Source: Actinomycetaceae bacterium
Lineage (GTDB): Bacteria > Actinomycetota > Actinomycetes > Actinomycetales > Actinomycetaceae
Length of the DNA stretch: 64,000 bases
Assembly: GCA_030527545.1 (NCBI GenBank)
Contig: JAUNAP010000003.1
Coordinates: forward strand, 136,726-200,725
Direction: 5' to 3'
This document shows positions 7,271 to 18,561 of the stretch, piece after piece. Numbering within the stretch: the first letter of the stretch is position 1; every line of letters begins with the position of its first letter. Both the position numbers and the translations under genes were made by a program. The notes under the pieces were generated by a model. The model made no database searches and was not told where the DNA came from. It saw only the letters and a program-made list of their open reading frames with translations.

Positions 7271-9547
7271 ATGCGCAGCGGAGACCGAATCGGGCTAGGA
7301 CGCCTTCGCCGCTGGTGGTACGCCGCCGACCCGGCTCTCATGCTGACCTCCACGTTCGTCCGCATGCTCGCGTGCATGACGTGCGTATTCGGCCTCCCCT
7401 ACCTGTGCGGCCCCCTCGTGGGGATGAGCAGGCCCCTCGCCGTCGGCGCCGCCGGGGCGATGATGGGTGTCATTCCGCAGCTGCTGCCCGCGCAGGCGCG
7501 CCGCCACGCCATCTACCGCTGCCTCGCGGCATTCGCCGGGGTCGCCTGCGCCTCCGCGCTCATGACCGCCCTCCACGGGATCCTCCTCGCCCAAGCGGTC
7601 CTCTTCGTATGTCTCCTCTCCCTGCCCGTCTTGGGCCCGCGCATCCACCCCATGCTCGGTGCGCCCTTCATCCAGGGGATGATCGGGTCGGCGCTCATGA
7701 CCCTGCTCACGGGACAGTTCGTCGAGGACGCGTGGGGCCTGTGGGGACAGTTCATGGCACTCATGTGCCTCGTCATGGGATTCGTCGCTTTCGTCGTGAC
7801 CGGGCTCGTGCGCCGTCCCCCGGAGGTGCTACGCCAAGCCAAGAAGTCCCTCCTGTTCGTCCACGAAGACACGGCCGCGGCGATCGCCGCCCACGTGCGC
7901 TCGCCCTCCCCCCGCCACCGCCGCAGACTGGCCCGCTCGCTGGAGCGCTCACACAGGTGCGCCCTCGCGATCGAGGCGGCCATGGCCGGCACCCGCGGCT
8001 TCCCCGCGCCTATCGGCGACGCCCTCCAACACGCTGCCTACGACATCGACCTCACCCTCAACAGGATCGCCCGCATCGTCGTCGTCCTCGCCGAGGACGA
8101 GGACGTCGCGCTCGCGGGGGTGCGCCGTCGCCTCGCCGAGATTATGGGACTCTTGTCGGTGCGCGATGCGAGCTCCCTCAGCTTGGCGACCGAGCTTATC
8201 GGCGGGCTCGACCGTACGATCACGCGTTCGGGCGTGAGGGGACGCACCCGAGCGCTCGCCGAGCGTTTACCGGCGCTCGCGGCCGATCTCATCGGCCAGA
8301 TCGTTGACGGCGGCATCGCTGGCGCGCGAGCTAACGCGTGGCTCGCCGCTCACCCCGGCGTCGCCCACCGGGCGCGCTGGGACTCGTGGGTGCCGCGCGA
8401 TCACGTCGAGCAAGGCGCGGTAGAAGGCGAGGAATTCGTGACCGGCGTGTCCTATGTGGGGCTCGAACACGCCGGCGATGCCCCGCACGCCTCCAAGGCA
8501 GTCGGTAGCCTCAACGTCGGGCGTGTCGCCGTGGGGCTCGCCGAACGGCAGGCCCTCCAAACTTTTCTTGCTGTTTCGGCGGCTTCTCTCGTCGGCTGGC
8601 TCATCTCCGGTACTCACTTCTTTTGGGCGTCCTTCGGTGCCTTCGTCGTCCTCATCGGTACGACGACGACCTCCTCGCGCCTACGCAAGATCATCCGCAG
8701 GGTCGTGGGGACGATCATCGGGGCCTGCGCCGGCGTTGCCCTGGCCATGGGGGTCGGGCAGGCGCATCCCCTCGTGTGCTTGGCGGCCATGATTGTTTTT
8801 TCTGCGCTCGCCTTCACGATCGTCAAACGCAACTACGCGCTATTTTCCGTGCTGCTCACGGCGATGGTCATGCAGATCTACGTCCTCACGGCGGCACCGC
8901 TCATGACCTACGCGTGGCAGCGTGTCGCTGAGAACATCGTCGGGGCGTTCATTGCGGGAATTGTCGCCTCGTTCATCCTGCCTTTGCATACGTCGACTGT
9001 CATGCGCACGGTCCTCGACAGTCTCGCCGAGGCCCTGGCGCAGACCCTCGACGCCGTCGAGGGCGTCGTGAAGGGGCAGGCGGGGGCGCGTCCACGCATC
9101 GCGGCCCGTGCGGTCGAGGACGCAGCCGCCGCGACAACCCAGCTTGCCTCGGCGATGCTCGGGCCGTTTGCGGGCACGTCGGGAGCGTGGGTGCGCCAGA
9201 TCGCCTCGCGTGTGCCGGCAGTTGTTTCCGCGGCGAAGGACGTCGCGCACACAGCCGGCGACATCCGCGACGGGTGGGAGGCCACGCCCGTGTGCGACGT
9301 CGACGCCGACGATGTGGGGCAGGTCATCGACGAGGTGAGGACGCGTGCCCGCGGGATCGGTGTCATCCGTGACTTCTCGAGCGAAACCGGAGGATTCACC
9401 GTGAGCACGGAGGCCGTCGGTGCGATCCTGTCGTGGAGGACTGAGCTCGGTGACGCCGAGGCCGTTGCCCTGCGTCAGCTCGTCCACGAACTCGTGGGGC
9501 TAGACTCGGCGGTCAGGCAGCTCACCGCGGCCGCGTGGCACCGCTAG
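7271..9547 (+). CDS. FUSC-family (aromatic-acid-exporter-like) membrane protein
   Basis: 758 residues. There are two membrane halves of about six helices each (residues about 22-180 and 430-570), separated by a long soluble region (about 185-425) and followed by a soluble C-terminal region. The second half has the FUSC signature: ISGTHFFWASFGAFVVLIG followed by a TTTSSRLRKIIRRVVGTIIG segment. Family members are thought to export aromatic acids or other small toxic compounds. It lies 6 bases after the dehydrogenase stop, so co-transcription is likely, although a leaderless promoter is also possible. Confidence 0.75.
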   Translation: MRSGDRIGLGRLRRWWYAADPALMLTSTFVRMLACMTCVFGLPYLCGPLVGMSRPLAVGAAGAMMGVIPQLLPAQARRHAIYRCLAAFAGVACASALMTALHGILLAQAVLFVCLLSLPVLGPRIHPMLGAPFIQGMIGSALMTLLTGQFVEDAWGLWGQFMALMCLVMGFVAFVVTGLVRRPPEVLRQAKKSLLFVHEDTAAAIAAHVRSPSPRHRRRLARSLERSHRCALAIEAAMAGTRGFPAPIGDALQHAAYDIDLTLNRIARIVVVLAEDEDVALAGVRRRLAEIMGLLSVRDASSLSLATELIGGLDRTITRSGVRGRTRALAERLPALAADLIGQIVDGGIAGARANAWLAAHPGVAHRARWDSWVPRDHVEQGAVEGEEFVTGVSYVGLEHAGDAPHASKAVGSLNVGRVAVGLAERQALQTFLAVSAASLVGWLISGTHFFWASFGAFVVLIGTTTTSSRLRKIIRRVVGTIIGACAGVALAMGVGQAHPLVCLAAMIVFSALAFTIVKRNYALFSVLLTAMVMQIYVLTAAPLMTYAWQRVAENIVGAFIAGIVASFILPLHTSTVMRTVLDSLAEALAQTLDAVEGVVKGQAGARPRIAARAVEDAAAATTQLASAMLGPFAGTSGAWVRQIASRVPAVVSAAKDVAHTAGDIRDGWEATPVCDVDADDVGQVIDEVRTRARGIGVIRDFSSETGGFTVSTEAVGAILSWRTELGDAEAVALRQLVHELVGLDSAVRQLTAAAWHR

Positions 9548-9585
9548 ACTTCACGTAGATCCCGGCGTCTTAGCAGGAGGCATAC

Positions 9586-10068
9586 ATGCGCTATGCAGGA
9601 GCGTTGATAGGCCTAGCGTGCCTGGGGCTCGTGGGCTGCACGCCCGCGACGGGGCCGCATCCGGCTCAAACGGCCACGACCGCCGAGGCGACAACACCCA
9701 GTGCCGCCACGTCCTCGCCGCAGAGCGCCGACGAGGCCTGCCAGATCGTCTATACGACACTGTCGTCGCCGCGTTGGCAGGACCGCCTCGAGGACGCCTC
9801 GCAGGACCTCACGGGCGCGAAGCGGTTCTTTATCGATGTTCGCGAGCGTCTCGATGCGAAACTCACCCACGAGCAAATCCACGGGCTCACCCACGAGTTC
9901 CTGAGCGCCGTCATCGACACGCTCTCGCGCGCCGAGACAATCACCGAAAGCGAGATGCCCGACCTCGCCGAGCTCAAGCGGCTGCTCACAGGCGATGTCT
10001 CCGGCGTCCAGCGGAGCCGGGACGCCCTCATCGAGGTATGCCCCGATCTTGAGGGCGTCCTCAGATAG
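9586..10068 (+). CDS. putative lipoprotein of unknown function
   Basis: 160 residues. A short signal peptide (MRYAGALIGLACLGLVGC) ends in a lipobox (LVGC, Cys at about residue 18), so the mature protein should be lipid-anchored on the outer face of the membrane. A Thr/Ala/Ser/Pro-rich spacer (about 20-48) precedes a predicted helical domain. GGAGG lies 6-10 bases before the ATG. It follows the FUSC gene by 38 bases, and a TAGACT in that gap could be its own -10 box. I do not recognise the domain. Confidence 0.7.
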   Translation: MRYAGALIGLACLGLVGCTPATGPHPAQTATTAEATTPSAATSSPQSADEACQIVYTTLSSPRWQDRLEDASQDLTGAKRFFIDVRERLDAKLTHEQIHGLTHEFLSAVIDTLSRAETITESEMPDLAELKRLLTGDVSGVQRSRDALIEVCPDLEGVLR

Positions 10069-10074
10069 ACGCGG

Positions 10075-10908
10075 CTACCACTCCTCGTGGGTGAGGGGAT
10101 CCCACACGAAACGCTGCCCGGCATCGAGGCTATCGAGGGCGTGCATATGCGTGTCGGTGAGCTTGACCTCGGCGAGCGCGAGGTTCTCCCGGTTGCGTTC
10201 GGGCTTGCTCGACACCGCGATCGGGACGATGCCGTGGTTGACTGCCCACTTGAGCACGACCTGCGCGGGCGTGCAGCCGACCTCTTCGGCGATATTTTCG
10301 ACGACGATCTGGTCGAGCAGGTGCTCCTTGAAACCAATCGGGCGCCACGCCTCGGCAACGATGTCGTGTTCGTCGAGATAGCTGCGCACGTCGCGGCGCT
10401 GGATCATCGGGTGCAACTGGATCTGGTTGACCGTCGGGTAGATCCCACTCGCCTCGTAAAGATCGTCGATGTGGGCGGGCAGGAAGTTCGATACGCCGAT
10501 ATGGCGGGCCAGACCCTCCTCGCGGGCTTCAACGAGATCGAGCCACGTGTCGACATAGAGGCCGCGTGAGGGGTTGGGCCAGTGGATGAGGACGAGGTCG
10601 ACGTAGTCCATATCGAGCCGACGCAGGGACTCCTCAAGGCCTCGACGGGTCGAGCCGCGCCCCTGGTCACCGCCGGCGATTTTCGTGGTGACAAACAGCT
10701 CCTCGCGCGAAACCCCGGATTCTGCTAGGCCGACGCCGACGGTCGCCTCGTTGCCGTATTGGGCGGCCGTGTCGAAGAGCCGGTGCCCGTCGCGTGCCGC
10801 CTGGGCGAAGAGTTCGACTCCCGCGGGCCCCTGGTGGCCGTAGGTGCCCATGCCCCACGCGGGGATGGTGCCGCCGTCATTGAGGCTGCGTTGCGGTAGT
10901 GCGGTCAT
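10075..10908 (-). CDS. aldo/keto reductase
   Basis: 277 residues with the aldo/keto reductase tetrad: Asp and Tyr in FDTAAQYGNE, Lys in FVTTKIAGG and His in LVLIHWPNP. It also has the signature GVSNFLPAHID and the NADPH-site pattern PIAVSSKPERNRENL near the C-terminus. It belongs to the 2,5-diketo-D-gluconate reductase-like group, which reduces small carbonyls with NADPH. The second of two adjacent ATGs (10908) is best spaced from AAAGGAAG. The stop is 6 bases from the convergent lipoprotein gene. Confidence 0.85.
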   Translation of the reverse strand: MTALPQRSLNDGGTIPAWGMGTYGHQGPAGVELFAQAARDGHRLFDTAAQYGNEATVGVGLAESGVSREELFVTTKIAGGDQGRGSTRRGLEESLRRLDMDYVDLVLIHWPNPSRGLYVDTWLDLVEAREEGLARHIGVSNFLPAHIDDLYEASGIYPTVNQIQLHPMIQRRDVRSYLDEHDIVAEAWRPIGFKEHLLDQIVVENIAEEVGCTPAQVVLKWAVNHGIVPIAVSSKPERNRENLALAEVKLTDTHMHALDSLDAGQRFVWDPLTHEEW

Positions 10909-10973
10909 CATCTTCCTTTCTGTTTGCATGGGTTATGGCCACTCTAGGGGGCGGGGTGTCGATCGTGCAGGAC

Positions 10974-12698
10974 TTAACTCAGCAGTGCCGCGCGCAAGAC
11001 GTCGAGGGGGAGGGATCCGAGTGCGAGTGCACGCGTGTGGAACTCTCGGTAGATGGGGGCGATGCGCCCATCGGCCCCGCGAAGTGGCAGGCCCTCGTCG
11101 AACCCGGCGGCGGCGACATAGTCCTCGCGCAGCTGACGCCAGAACCGCTGGCCGAGTGCGTAAGAGGGGGCTTGGCCCGGCCACCCGAGATAGCGGTCGC
11201 ACTCGAAGCGCAAGAATCCCTCGGCCATCGCGACGTTGGCCTTCAAGAAATCCCAGGCGTAGTCGCCATCCCACGTCCCTTCGGTGCGCAGGCCCTCCGC
11301 CCACGGCCCCTCCTTGGGAACGGGTTTGCCCAGATGGACGCCGATATCGAGGGCGACGCGGGCGAGACGCAGACGCTGGGAGTCGAGGTAGCCCATGAGT
11401 TCACCGGGCTCGGATTCATAACCGAGTTCGGTCATGAGGGACTCTGCGTAGAGCGCCCAGCCTTCCCCGTGGCCAGACAGCCAGCAGTCAACGGCACGCC
11501 ACTTGTTGAGGCCGGCGCACATGGCGGCGCCGAGCTGGAGGTGGTGGCCCGGCACGCCCTCGTGGAAGACCGTCGTGAGCTCTTGCCACGTGTGGAACGT
11601 GTCCTCGCCAGGGGGAACGGCCCAGCACATGCGTCCGGGGCGCGCAAAATCCTCCGAGGGAGCCATGTAGTAGATTCCGCCGGTACCAGACGGGTCGATG
11701 TGGCATTCGATGGTGGCCACGCGCGGGTCGATGTCGACGAGTTCGCTGCCGACCTCGTTGAGGGCCCGATCGGCCCACCCCTGCATCCACTCGCGCAGGG
11801 CGTCAGTGCCGTGCAGCTGCCTGGATGGGTCGGCGTTGAGCCTCTCGAGAGCCTCCGGCACGTCGACGCCGGGGCCGTAGAGTTCGCGGGCGATCTCGCG
11901 CTGGCGGGTGACGACCTCGCCGAGGCGTGCGAGGCCCCACTCGTAGGCGTCGTCGAGGTCGATCTTCGCGCCAACGAATTCGCGCGAGAGCACCTCGTAG
12001 CGTTCCTTGCCGACGCCGTCTGTGTCCGTAGCAGCAGGTGCGAGGGTCTCGGTGAGCCAGCGGGCGAAGGCCGACAATCCCTCGCGTGCGGCGCTCGCCG
12101 CGGCCTGCCACTGTTCTTCGGTGCCACCCGCCGCGGGAATCGTCAGTTCGTCGAGATAGCCGCCGGGTGCGATGAAGTCACGGATCTGTTGGGCAACCAG
12201 GCAGACCTGGCGGCGGGCGGGTACTGTGCCGGTGGCCAGGCCCTCGGCGAGGGAGAGCCGCGCCCCCTCGAGAGCCGTCCCCATGGAGGCGATACGGGCG
12301 CGAAGTCGCTCGCCGTCCTCGGCGCTGTCGCGGGGCATAAGAGCGAACGCGTCGCGCATGTACTGGAAGGGAGACGCGATGTTGTTGAGGTCGCGCTTCC
12401 ACTCTCCGAGGTCGTCGAGCTCCAAGGCGACACCGAGGCGGTCACGCAACGCGGCCGCTGTCACGTCGTCGCCTGGGCCCCACCCCTGTTTCTCTAAGGC
12501 GTCGACGTCGGCGAGCATACGCGTGAGGACTCCCCGGTAGGCGTCCCGGCCGGCGGGAGAGAAATCGTCCCACTTGTCGTCGTTATCGTGCATTCCGGCC
12601 GCTGTTTGCGAGAGCGGGGACAGGGCGAGGAAGTCTTCGTGAAGGGCGTCGCATCGCCGATCGAGGGCGCTCGCTTCGGTAGTATGGCTCGTCGTCAT
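10974..12698 (-). CDS. DUF885 family protein (putative metallocarboxypeptidase)
   Basis: 574 residues, usual length for DUF885. The metalloprotease-like motif HEGVPGHHLQ (H-E-x4-H-H) is followed about 30 residues later by SGHGEGWALYAE, which supplies a third ligand. No signal peptide, so it is probably cytoplasmic. The role is inferred to be peptidase-like; no substrate is known. On its strand a TAACGT box ends 7 bases before the ATG, suggesting a leaderless mRNA. It is divergent from the spermidine-synthase-like gene, with 26 bases between. Confidence 0.75.
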   Translation of the reverse strand: MTTSHTTEASALDRRCDALHEDFLALSPLSQTAAGMHDNDDKWDDFSPAGRDAYRGVLTRMLADVDALEKQGWGPGDDVTAAALRDRLGVALELDDLGEWKRDLNNIASPFQYMRDAFALMPRDSAEDGERLRARIASMGTALEGARLSLAEGLATGTVPARRQVCLVAQQIRDFIAPGGYLDELTIPAAGGTEEQWQAAASAAREGLSAFARWLTETLAPAATDTDGVGKERYEVLSREFVGAKIDLDDAYEWGLARLGEVVTRQREIARELYGPGVDVPEALERLNADPSRQLHGTDALREWMQGWADRALNEVGSELVDIDPRVATIECHIDPSGTGGIYYMAPSEDFARPGRMCWAVPPGEDTFHTWQELTTVFHEGVPGHHLQLGAAMCAGLNKWRAVDCWLSGHGEGWALYAESLMTELGYESEPGELMGYLDSQRLRLARVALDIGVHLGKPVPKEGPWAEGLRTEGTWDGDYAWDFLKANVAMAEGFLRFECDRYLGWPGQAPSYALGQRFWRQLREDYVAAAGFDEGLPLRGADGRIAPIYREFHTRALALGSLPLDVLRAALLS

Positions 12699-12724
12699 TC
12701 CCCATACGTTACCGAGGAGGATCA

Positions 12725-13477
12725 GTGGGACGCCGCGGCCGCCACAGCGCGAACACGCGAATCGAGACGACGAGTGGGTGCGTCGAGTTCGTTTCCGACG
12801 GGCCGCGCCTCAGTCTCCTCATCGACGGACGCCCCCAGTCGTGTGTCGATCTCACGGATGCGACCTACCTGTCGTTTGGCTACATGGAGTGGATCGATCG
12901 GGCGCTTGCACTGGCGGGCGGTTTGAAGGACCGGGAGGTCGCGCTCCATCTTGGGGGTGGCGCGTGCGCGTTGCCGCGCGCGTGGGCCCACCGCTACCCG
13001 CAGGCCCGTCAGGTTGTCGCCGAGATCGACCCCGACGTCGTCGACCTCGTGCGCGCGACGATCGACCTGCCGAAAAAACCGACCTTGTCGCTGCGGGTCC
13101 AAGACGGTGCGCTCGCGCTGGCCCAGGCACGCGACGGATGGGCGAGGGTTCTCGTGCGCGATGCGTTCGATCACGGGGCGACGCCGGCCCCGCTGAGCGG
13201 TGCAGACTTTTGGCGTCACGCGGCGCGGGTTACAAGCGGTCTTGCCGCGGCGAATTGTGCGTGCGGACCGGCGCCGGCGCGCGCGGAGGCCGCTAGTGCC
13301 GCTCGCTTCTTCCCTCACATCGCCCTGGTTGCTACCGCGCGCACCCTGGCCGCGAGGAAGGCCGGCAACGTGGTCGTTCTTGCTTCCCACGAGGCTCTGC
13401 CGGTGGCAGACCTGGCGCGCGAGCTCACTCGCTGTCGCGAACAAGCGATCGTGGACACCGTGGAAACTGGGGGCTAG
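12725..13477 (+). CDS. spermidine-synthase-like / class I methyltransferase-fold protein
   Basis: 250 residues. The Rossmann core follows the polyamine-synthase pattern: a short beta-rich N-terminus ending YLSFGYMEWIDRAL, the nucleotide loop ALHLGGGACALPRA, the acidic ribose-binding strand VVAEIDPDVVDLVR, and VLVRDAFDHG. Actinobacterial relatives of SpeE often lack polyamine-binding residues and are of unknown function, so catalysis should not be assumed. The GTG start at 12725 is preceded by GAGGAGGA. It ends 32 bases before fhs. Confidence 0.6.
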   Translation: MGRRGRHSANTRIETTSGCVEFVSDGPRLSLLIDGRPQSCVDLTDATYLSFGYMEWIDRALALAGGLKDREVALHLGGGACALPRAWAHRYPQARQVVAEIDPDVVDLVRATIDLPKKPTLSLRVQDGALALAQARDGWARVLVRDAFDHGATPAPLSGADFWRHAARVTSGLAAANCACGPAPARAEAASAARFFPHIALVATARTLAARKAGNVVVLASHEALPVADLARELTRCREQAIVDTVETGG

Positions 13478-13509
13478 AACGCCTAGCGTGGGTGTGGGAG
13501 GTAACACTT

Positions 13510-15177
13510 ATGGACACTGACATCGCTATTGCCCAGGCCCACGACCCCGCACCGATCACCGACATTGCCGCCACGCTCGGCCTCGACGCGACCGCCATCG
13601 ATCCCTACGGCCACGACAAGGCCAAGCTCACGTGGGAGACGATCGCGAAGGCTCGCGAGGCGAAGCAGGGGCGTCTCGTTCTCGTCACGGCGATGTCGCC
13701 GACCTCGGCGGGAGAGGGCAAGTCGACGGTCACCATCGGTCTTGCCGACGCCCTCGCGCGCAGGGGACACAGGGCTGCCGTGTGCTTGCGCGAGCCTTCT
13801 ATGGGCCCGGTTTTCGGTCGCAAGGGGGGTGCGACGGGGGGTGGATACGCCCAGGTCGTGCCCATGGAGGCGATCAACTTTCACTTCACCGGGGACATGC
13901 ACGCGATCACGACGGCCAACAATCTCATGTGCGCGTGCATCGATAACCACCTGTATTGGGGCAACGAGCTCGACCTCGATCCGAACACGATCGCGCCTAG
14001 ACGATGCCTCGACGTCAACGACCGTGCGCTGCGGGTCCTTGATGTGGGCCGCGGGGTGCGTGCCGACCGCGACGTGCGCCCGGACGGGTTCGATATCACG
14101 GTCGCCAGCGAGATCATGGCGATCTTGTGTCTGGCGACGAGCATCGACGACCTCAAGGAGCGCCTCGGTCGCATCCTCATCGGCTACACGCGTTCCGGTG
14201 AGCCGCTGACCGTCGACGATCTCGGGATTACCGGTGCACTCGCCGCGATCTTGGCCGATGCTCAACGCCCCAATCTTGTCCAAACCCTCGAGGGCACCCC
14301 GGCCTTCGTTCACGGCGGCCCCTTCGCCAACATTGCCCACGGATGCAACTCGATCATGGCGACAACCTCGGCGCTCGGTCTTGCCGACGTCGTTGTCACC
14401 GAGGCCGGTTTCGGTGCGGACCTGGGGGCGGAGAAGTTCCTCGACATCAAGTGCCCGGCGGCCGGGATCGCTCCCTCCTGTGCGGTGCTCGTTGCCACCG
14501 TGCGGGCGCTCAAGCTCCACGGTGGCGTTGCCGAGGCCGATCTCGACGAGCCGAACGTCGACGCGCTCGCTCGCGGACTGGGCAACCTCGAGCGGCACGC
14601 GGCCACGCTCGCAGCGTACAACGTGCCGGTCGTCGTCGCCCTCAATCGCTTCGCCACGGATTCCGATGCCGAGCTCGAGACGGTGCGCGAGGCCGCTTCC
14701 GGCTGGGGGGTCGACGTGCGACTCACGGAGGTCTTCGCCAGGGGTGGCGCCGGCGGGGAGGGCCTGGCCGAGGCGGTCGAGGGGCTGTTAGAGGCGGGTC
14801 CGGCGGATCTCGAAGGAGCCTACGATCCCGATGACGACCTCGTCGTCAAGCTCGAGAAGGTCGCGCGCCGCTGCTATGGCGCGGCCGGCGTTGAGCTCGC
14901 CCCGAAGGCGCGCGATCAGCTCGAGAGCCTGCGTCGGATCGGGGCCGACAAGCTGCCGGTGTGCGTAGCGAAGACACCCCAGTCCTTCACCGACGACCCG
15001 AGCGTCTTGGGTGCGCCCGAGGACTTCGTCATCCACGTGCGCGAGCTCTCCCCGCGACTGGGGGCCGGATTCGTCGTGTGCCTGACCGGCTCGATTCTCA
15101 CAATGCCGGGGTTGCCGAGGCGTCCACGCGCGTGCGACATGGACGTTCGCGACGGCGTCATCTCGGGCATCGGCTAA
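13510..15177 (+). CDS. fhs: formate-tetrahydrofolate ligase
   Basis: 555 residues. It makes 10-formyl-THF from formate, THF and ATP. Visible family features are the P-loop-like TSAGEGKSTVTIGLADAL near residue 67, REPSMGPVFGRKGGATGGGY, FHFTGDMHAITTANNL, EAGFGADLGAEKFLDIKC and the C-terminal LTGSILTMPGLPRRP. The ATG at 13510 has GGGAGG about 6 bases upstream. It feeds one-carbon units to purine and formyl-methionine synthesis and stands directly upstream of the str operon. Confidence 0.95.
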   Translation: MDTDIAIAQAHDPAPITDIAATLGLDATAIDPYGHDKAKLTWETIAKAREAKQGRLVLVTAMSPTSAGEGKSTVTIGLADALARRGHRAAVCLREPSMGPVFGRKGGATGGGYAQVVPMEAINFHFTGDMHAITTANNLMCACIDNHLYWGNELDLDPNTIAPRRCLDVNDRALRVLDVGRGVRADRDVRPDGFDITVASEIMAILCLATSIDDLKERLGRILIGYTRSGEPLTVDDLGITGALAAILADAQRPNLVQTLEGTPAFVHGGPFANIAHGCNSIMATTSALGLADVVVTEAGFGADLGAEKFLDIKCPAAGIAPSCAVLVATVRALKLHGGVAEADLDEPNVDALARGLGNLERHAATLAAYNVPVVVALNRFATDSDAELETVREAASGWGVDVRLTEVFARGGAGGEGLAEAVEGLLEAGPADLEGAYDPDDDLVVKLEKVARRCYGAAGVELAPKARDQLESLRRIGADKLPVCVAKTPQSFTDDPSVLGAPEDFVIHVRELSPRLGAGFVVCLTGSILTMPGLPRRPRACDMDVRDGVISGIG

Positions 15178-15445
15178 GGCGCGTGTAACCGCTCACACCG
15201 GGAGGATTGCGCGTTGACGCGGGTACCGCGTGCCCCATAAACTGGCACGCGGTGCCCGCTAGGTCGGGTTCCTCTTTCAGTCGCTCAAGCGACAGCGGGC
15301 TCCCACTCCGTCGGAGCTCCGGACGTCACCGCGATCGCGCTGGCGGGCCGGCCCCTGACGGTCGAGCGCGCCCGAAATCAGGGGGACACGCCTTTCAGGC
15401 AGACGACATCCACTAGATGCAAGTCAATCGAAAGACGGAGAAGTA
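15178..15445 (+). promoter_or_regulatory. str operon promoter and leader
   Basis: 268 bases with no gene. TTGACG at 15214-15219 and TAAACT at 15238-15243 are separated by 18 bases, the best sigma-70-type promoter in the window. The roughly 195-base leader that follows contains several short GC hairpins and ends at the rpsL ribosome binding site, so leader-level control is possible but I cannot assign a mechanism. Confidence 0.65.
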
Positions 15446-15820
15446 GTGCCTACCATCCAGCAGCTCGTCCGCAAGGGCCGCAGCTCGAAGGTCGCGAAGT
15501 CGAAGACCCGCGCCCTCAAGGGCTCGCCGCAGCGGCGTGGCGTGTGCACCCGCGTGTACACAACCACCCCGAAGAAGCCGAATTCCGCCCTCCGTAAGGT
15601 CGCCCGTGTGCGCCTCTCGTCGGGCATCGAGGTCACCGCCTACATTCCGGGCGAAGGCCACAACCTCCAGGAGCACTCGATCGTGCTCGTGCGCGGTGGC
15701 CGTGTTAAGGACCTCCCCGGCGTTCGTTTCCACATTGTCCGTGGCTCGCTCGACACGCAGGGTGTGCGTGATCGCCAGCAGGGCCGTTCGAAGTACGGCG
15801 CAAAGAAGGAGAAGAAGTAA
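15446..15820 (+). CDS. rpsL: 30S ribosomal protein S12
   Basis: 124 residues, full length. It contains [21 protein letters not shown] and [17 protein letters not shown], with lysines at the two positions whose mutation gives streptomycin resistance, so the allele looks drug-sensitive. GTG start. The stop overlaps the rpsG ATG (TAATG). First gene of the str operon. Confidence 0.98.
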   Translation: MPTIQQLVRKGRSSKVAKSKTRALKGSPQRRGVCTRVYTTTPKKPNSALRKVARVRLSSGIEVTAYIPGEGHNLQEHSIVLVRGGRVKDLPGVRFHIVRGSLDTQGVRDRQQGRSKYGAKKEKK

Positions 15821-16290
15821 TGCCTCGTAAGGGCCCCGCTCCCAAGCGCCCGCTCGCTGTCGACCCGGTCTACGAGTCGACGCTCGTGTCGCAGCTCGTC
15901 AACCGCGTGCTCCTCGACGGCAAGAAGTCGCTCGCCGAGCGCATCGTCTACAACGCCCTCGAGGGCGTTCGTGAGAAGACGAGCCAGGATCCGGTTTCGG
16001 TTCTCAAGCGCGCGCTCGACAACATCCGTCCGGCTCTCGAGGTGCGTTCCCGCCGCGTCGGTGGCGCCACCTACCAGATCCCGGTCGAGGTCCGCGCTTC
16101 GCGTGCGACGACGCTGGCTCTGCGCTGGCTCGTCGACTATTCGCGTGAGCGCCGCGAGAAGACGATGACCGAGCGTCTCATGAACGAGATCCTCGACGCG
16201 TCCAACGGTCTCGGCGCCGCGGTCCGCCGCCGCGAGACCACCCACAAGATGGCCGAATCCAACAAGGCGTTCGCCCACTACCGCTGGTAG
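15820..16290 (+). CDS. rpsG: 30S ribosomal protein S7
   Basis: 156 residues, standard length. Typical S7 sequence: [20 protein letters not shown], a central [15 protein letters not shown] loop and a C-terminal AHYRW. It nucleates the 3' domain of 16S rRNA. It overlaps the rpsL stop by one base and precedes fusA by 30 bases. Confidence 0.98.
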   Translation: MPRKGPAPKRPLAVDPVYESTLVSQLVNRVLLDGKKSLAERIVYNALEGVREKTSQDPVSVLKRALDNIRPALEVRSRRVGGATYQIPVEVRASRATTLALRWLVDYSRERREKTMTERLMNEILDASNGLGAAVRRRETTHKMAESNKAFAHYRW

Positions 16291-16320
16291 TGCCCCTTCC
16301 ATTACGACGTAAGGACAACA

Positions 16321-18438
<2,118 letters not shown>

Positions 18439-18561
18439 TAACCCAGGCGTGAAGCCTGAGTTCTTCCCCACAATTAGGAAAAACCTTGTAGGACATCGCT
18501 CGCCCGGTAGTGATAGGATCCGGAAGCGAGAGACAACTACCCGAGTCCAGGAGGACACAAA
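18439..18561 (+). promoter_or_regulatory. fusA-tuf intergenic region with probable tuf promoter
   Basis: 123 bases, locally AT-richer. TTGTAG at about 18486 with TAGTGA or TAGGAT 16-22 bases downstream are candidate promoter boxes, which would fit the extra transcription that tuf usually needs. An AGGAGG site precedes the tuf ATG. The exact boxes are uncertain. Confidence 0.4.

Noticed and set aside
10899..12497. 532-codon plus-strand frame opposite the DUF885 gene
   Set aside because: The minus strand carries the HEGVPGHH motif and a normal start; the plus frame has no motif or ribosome binding site.
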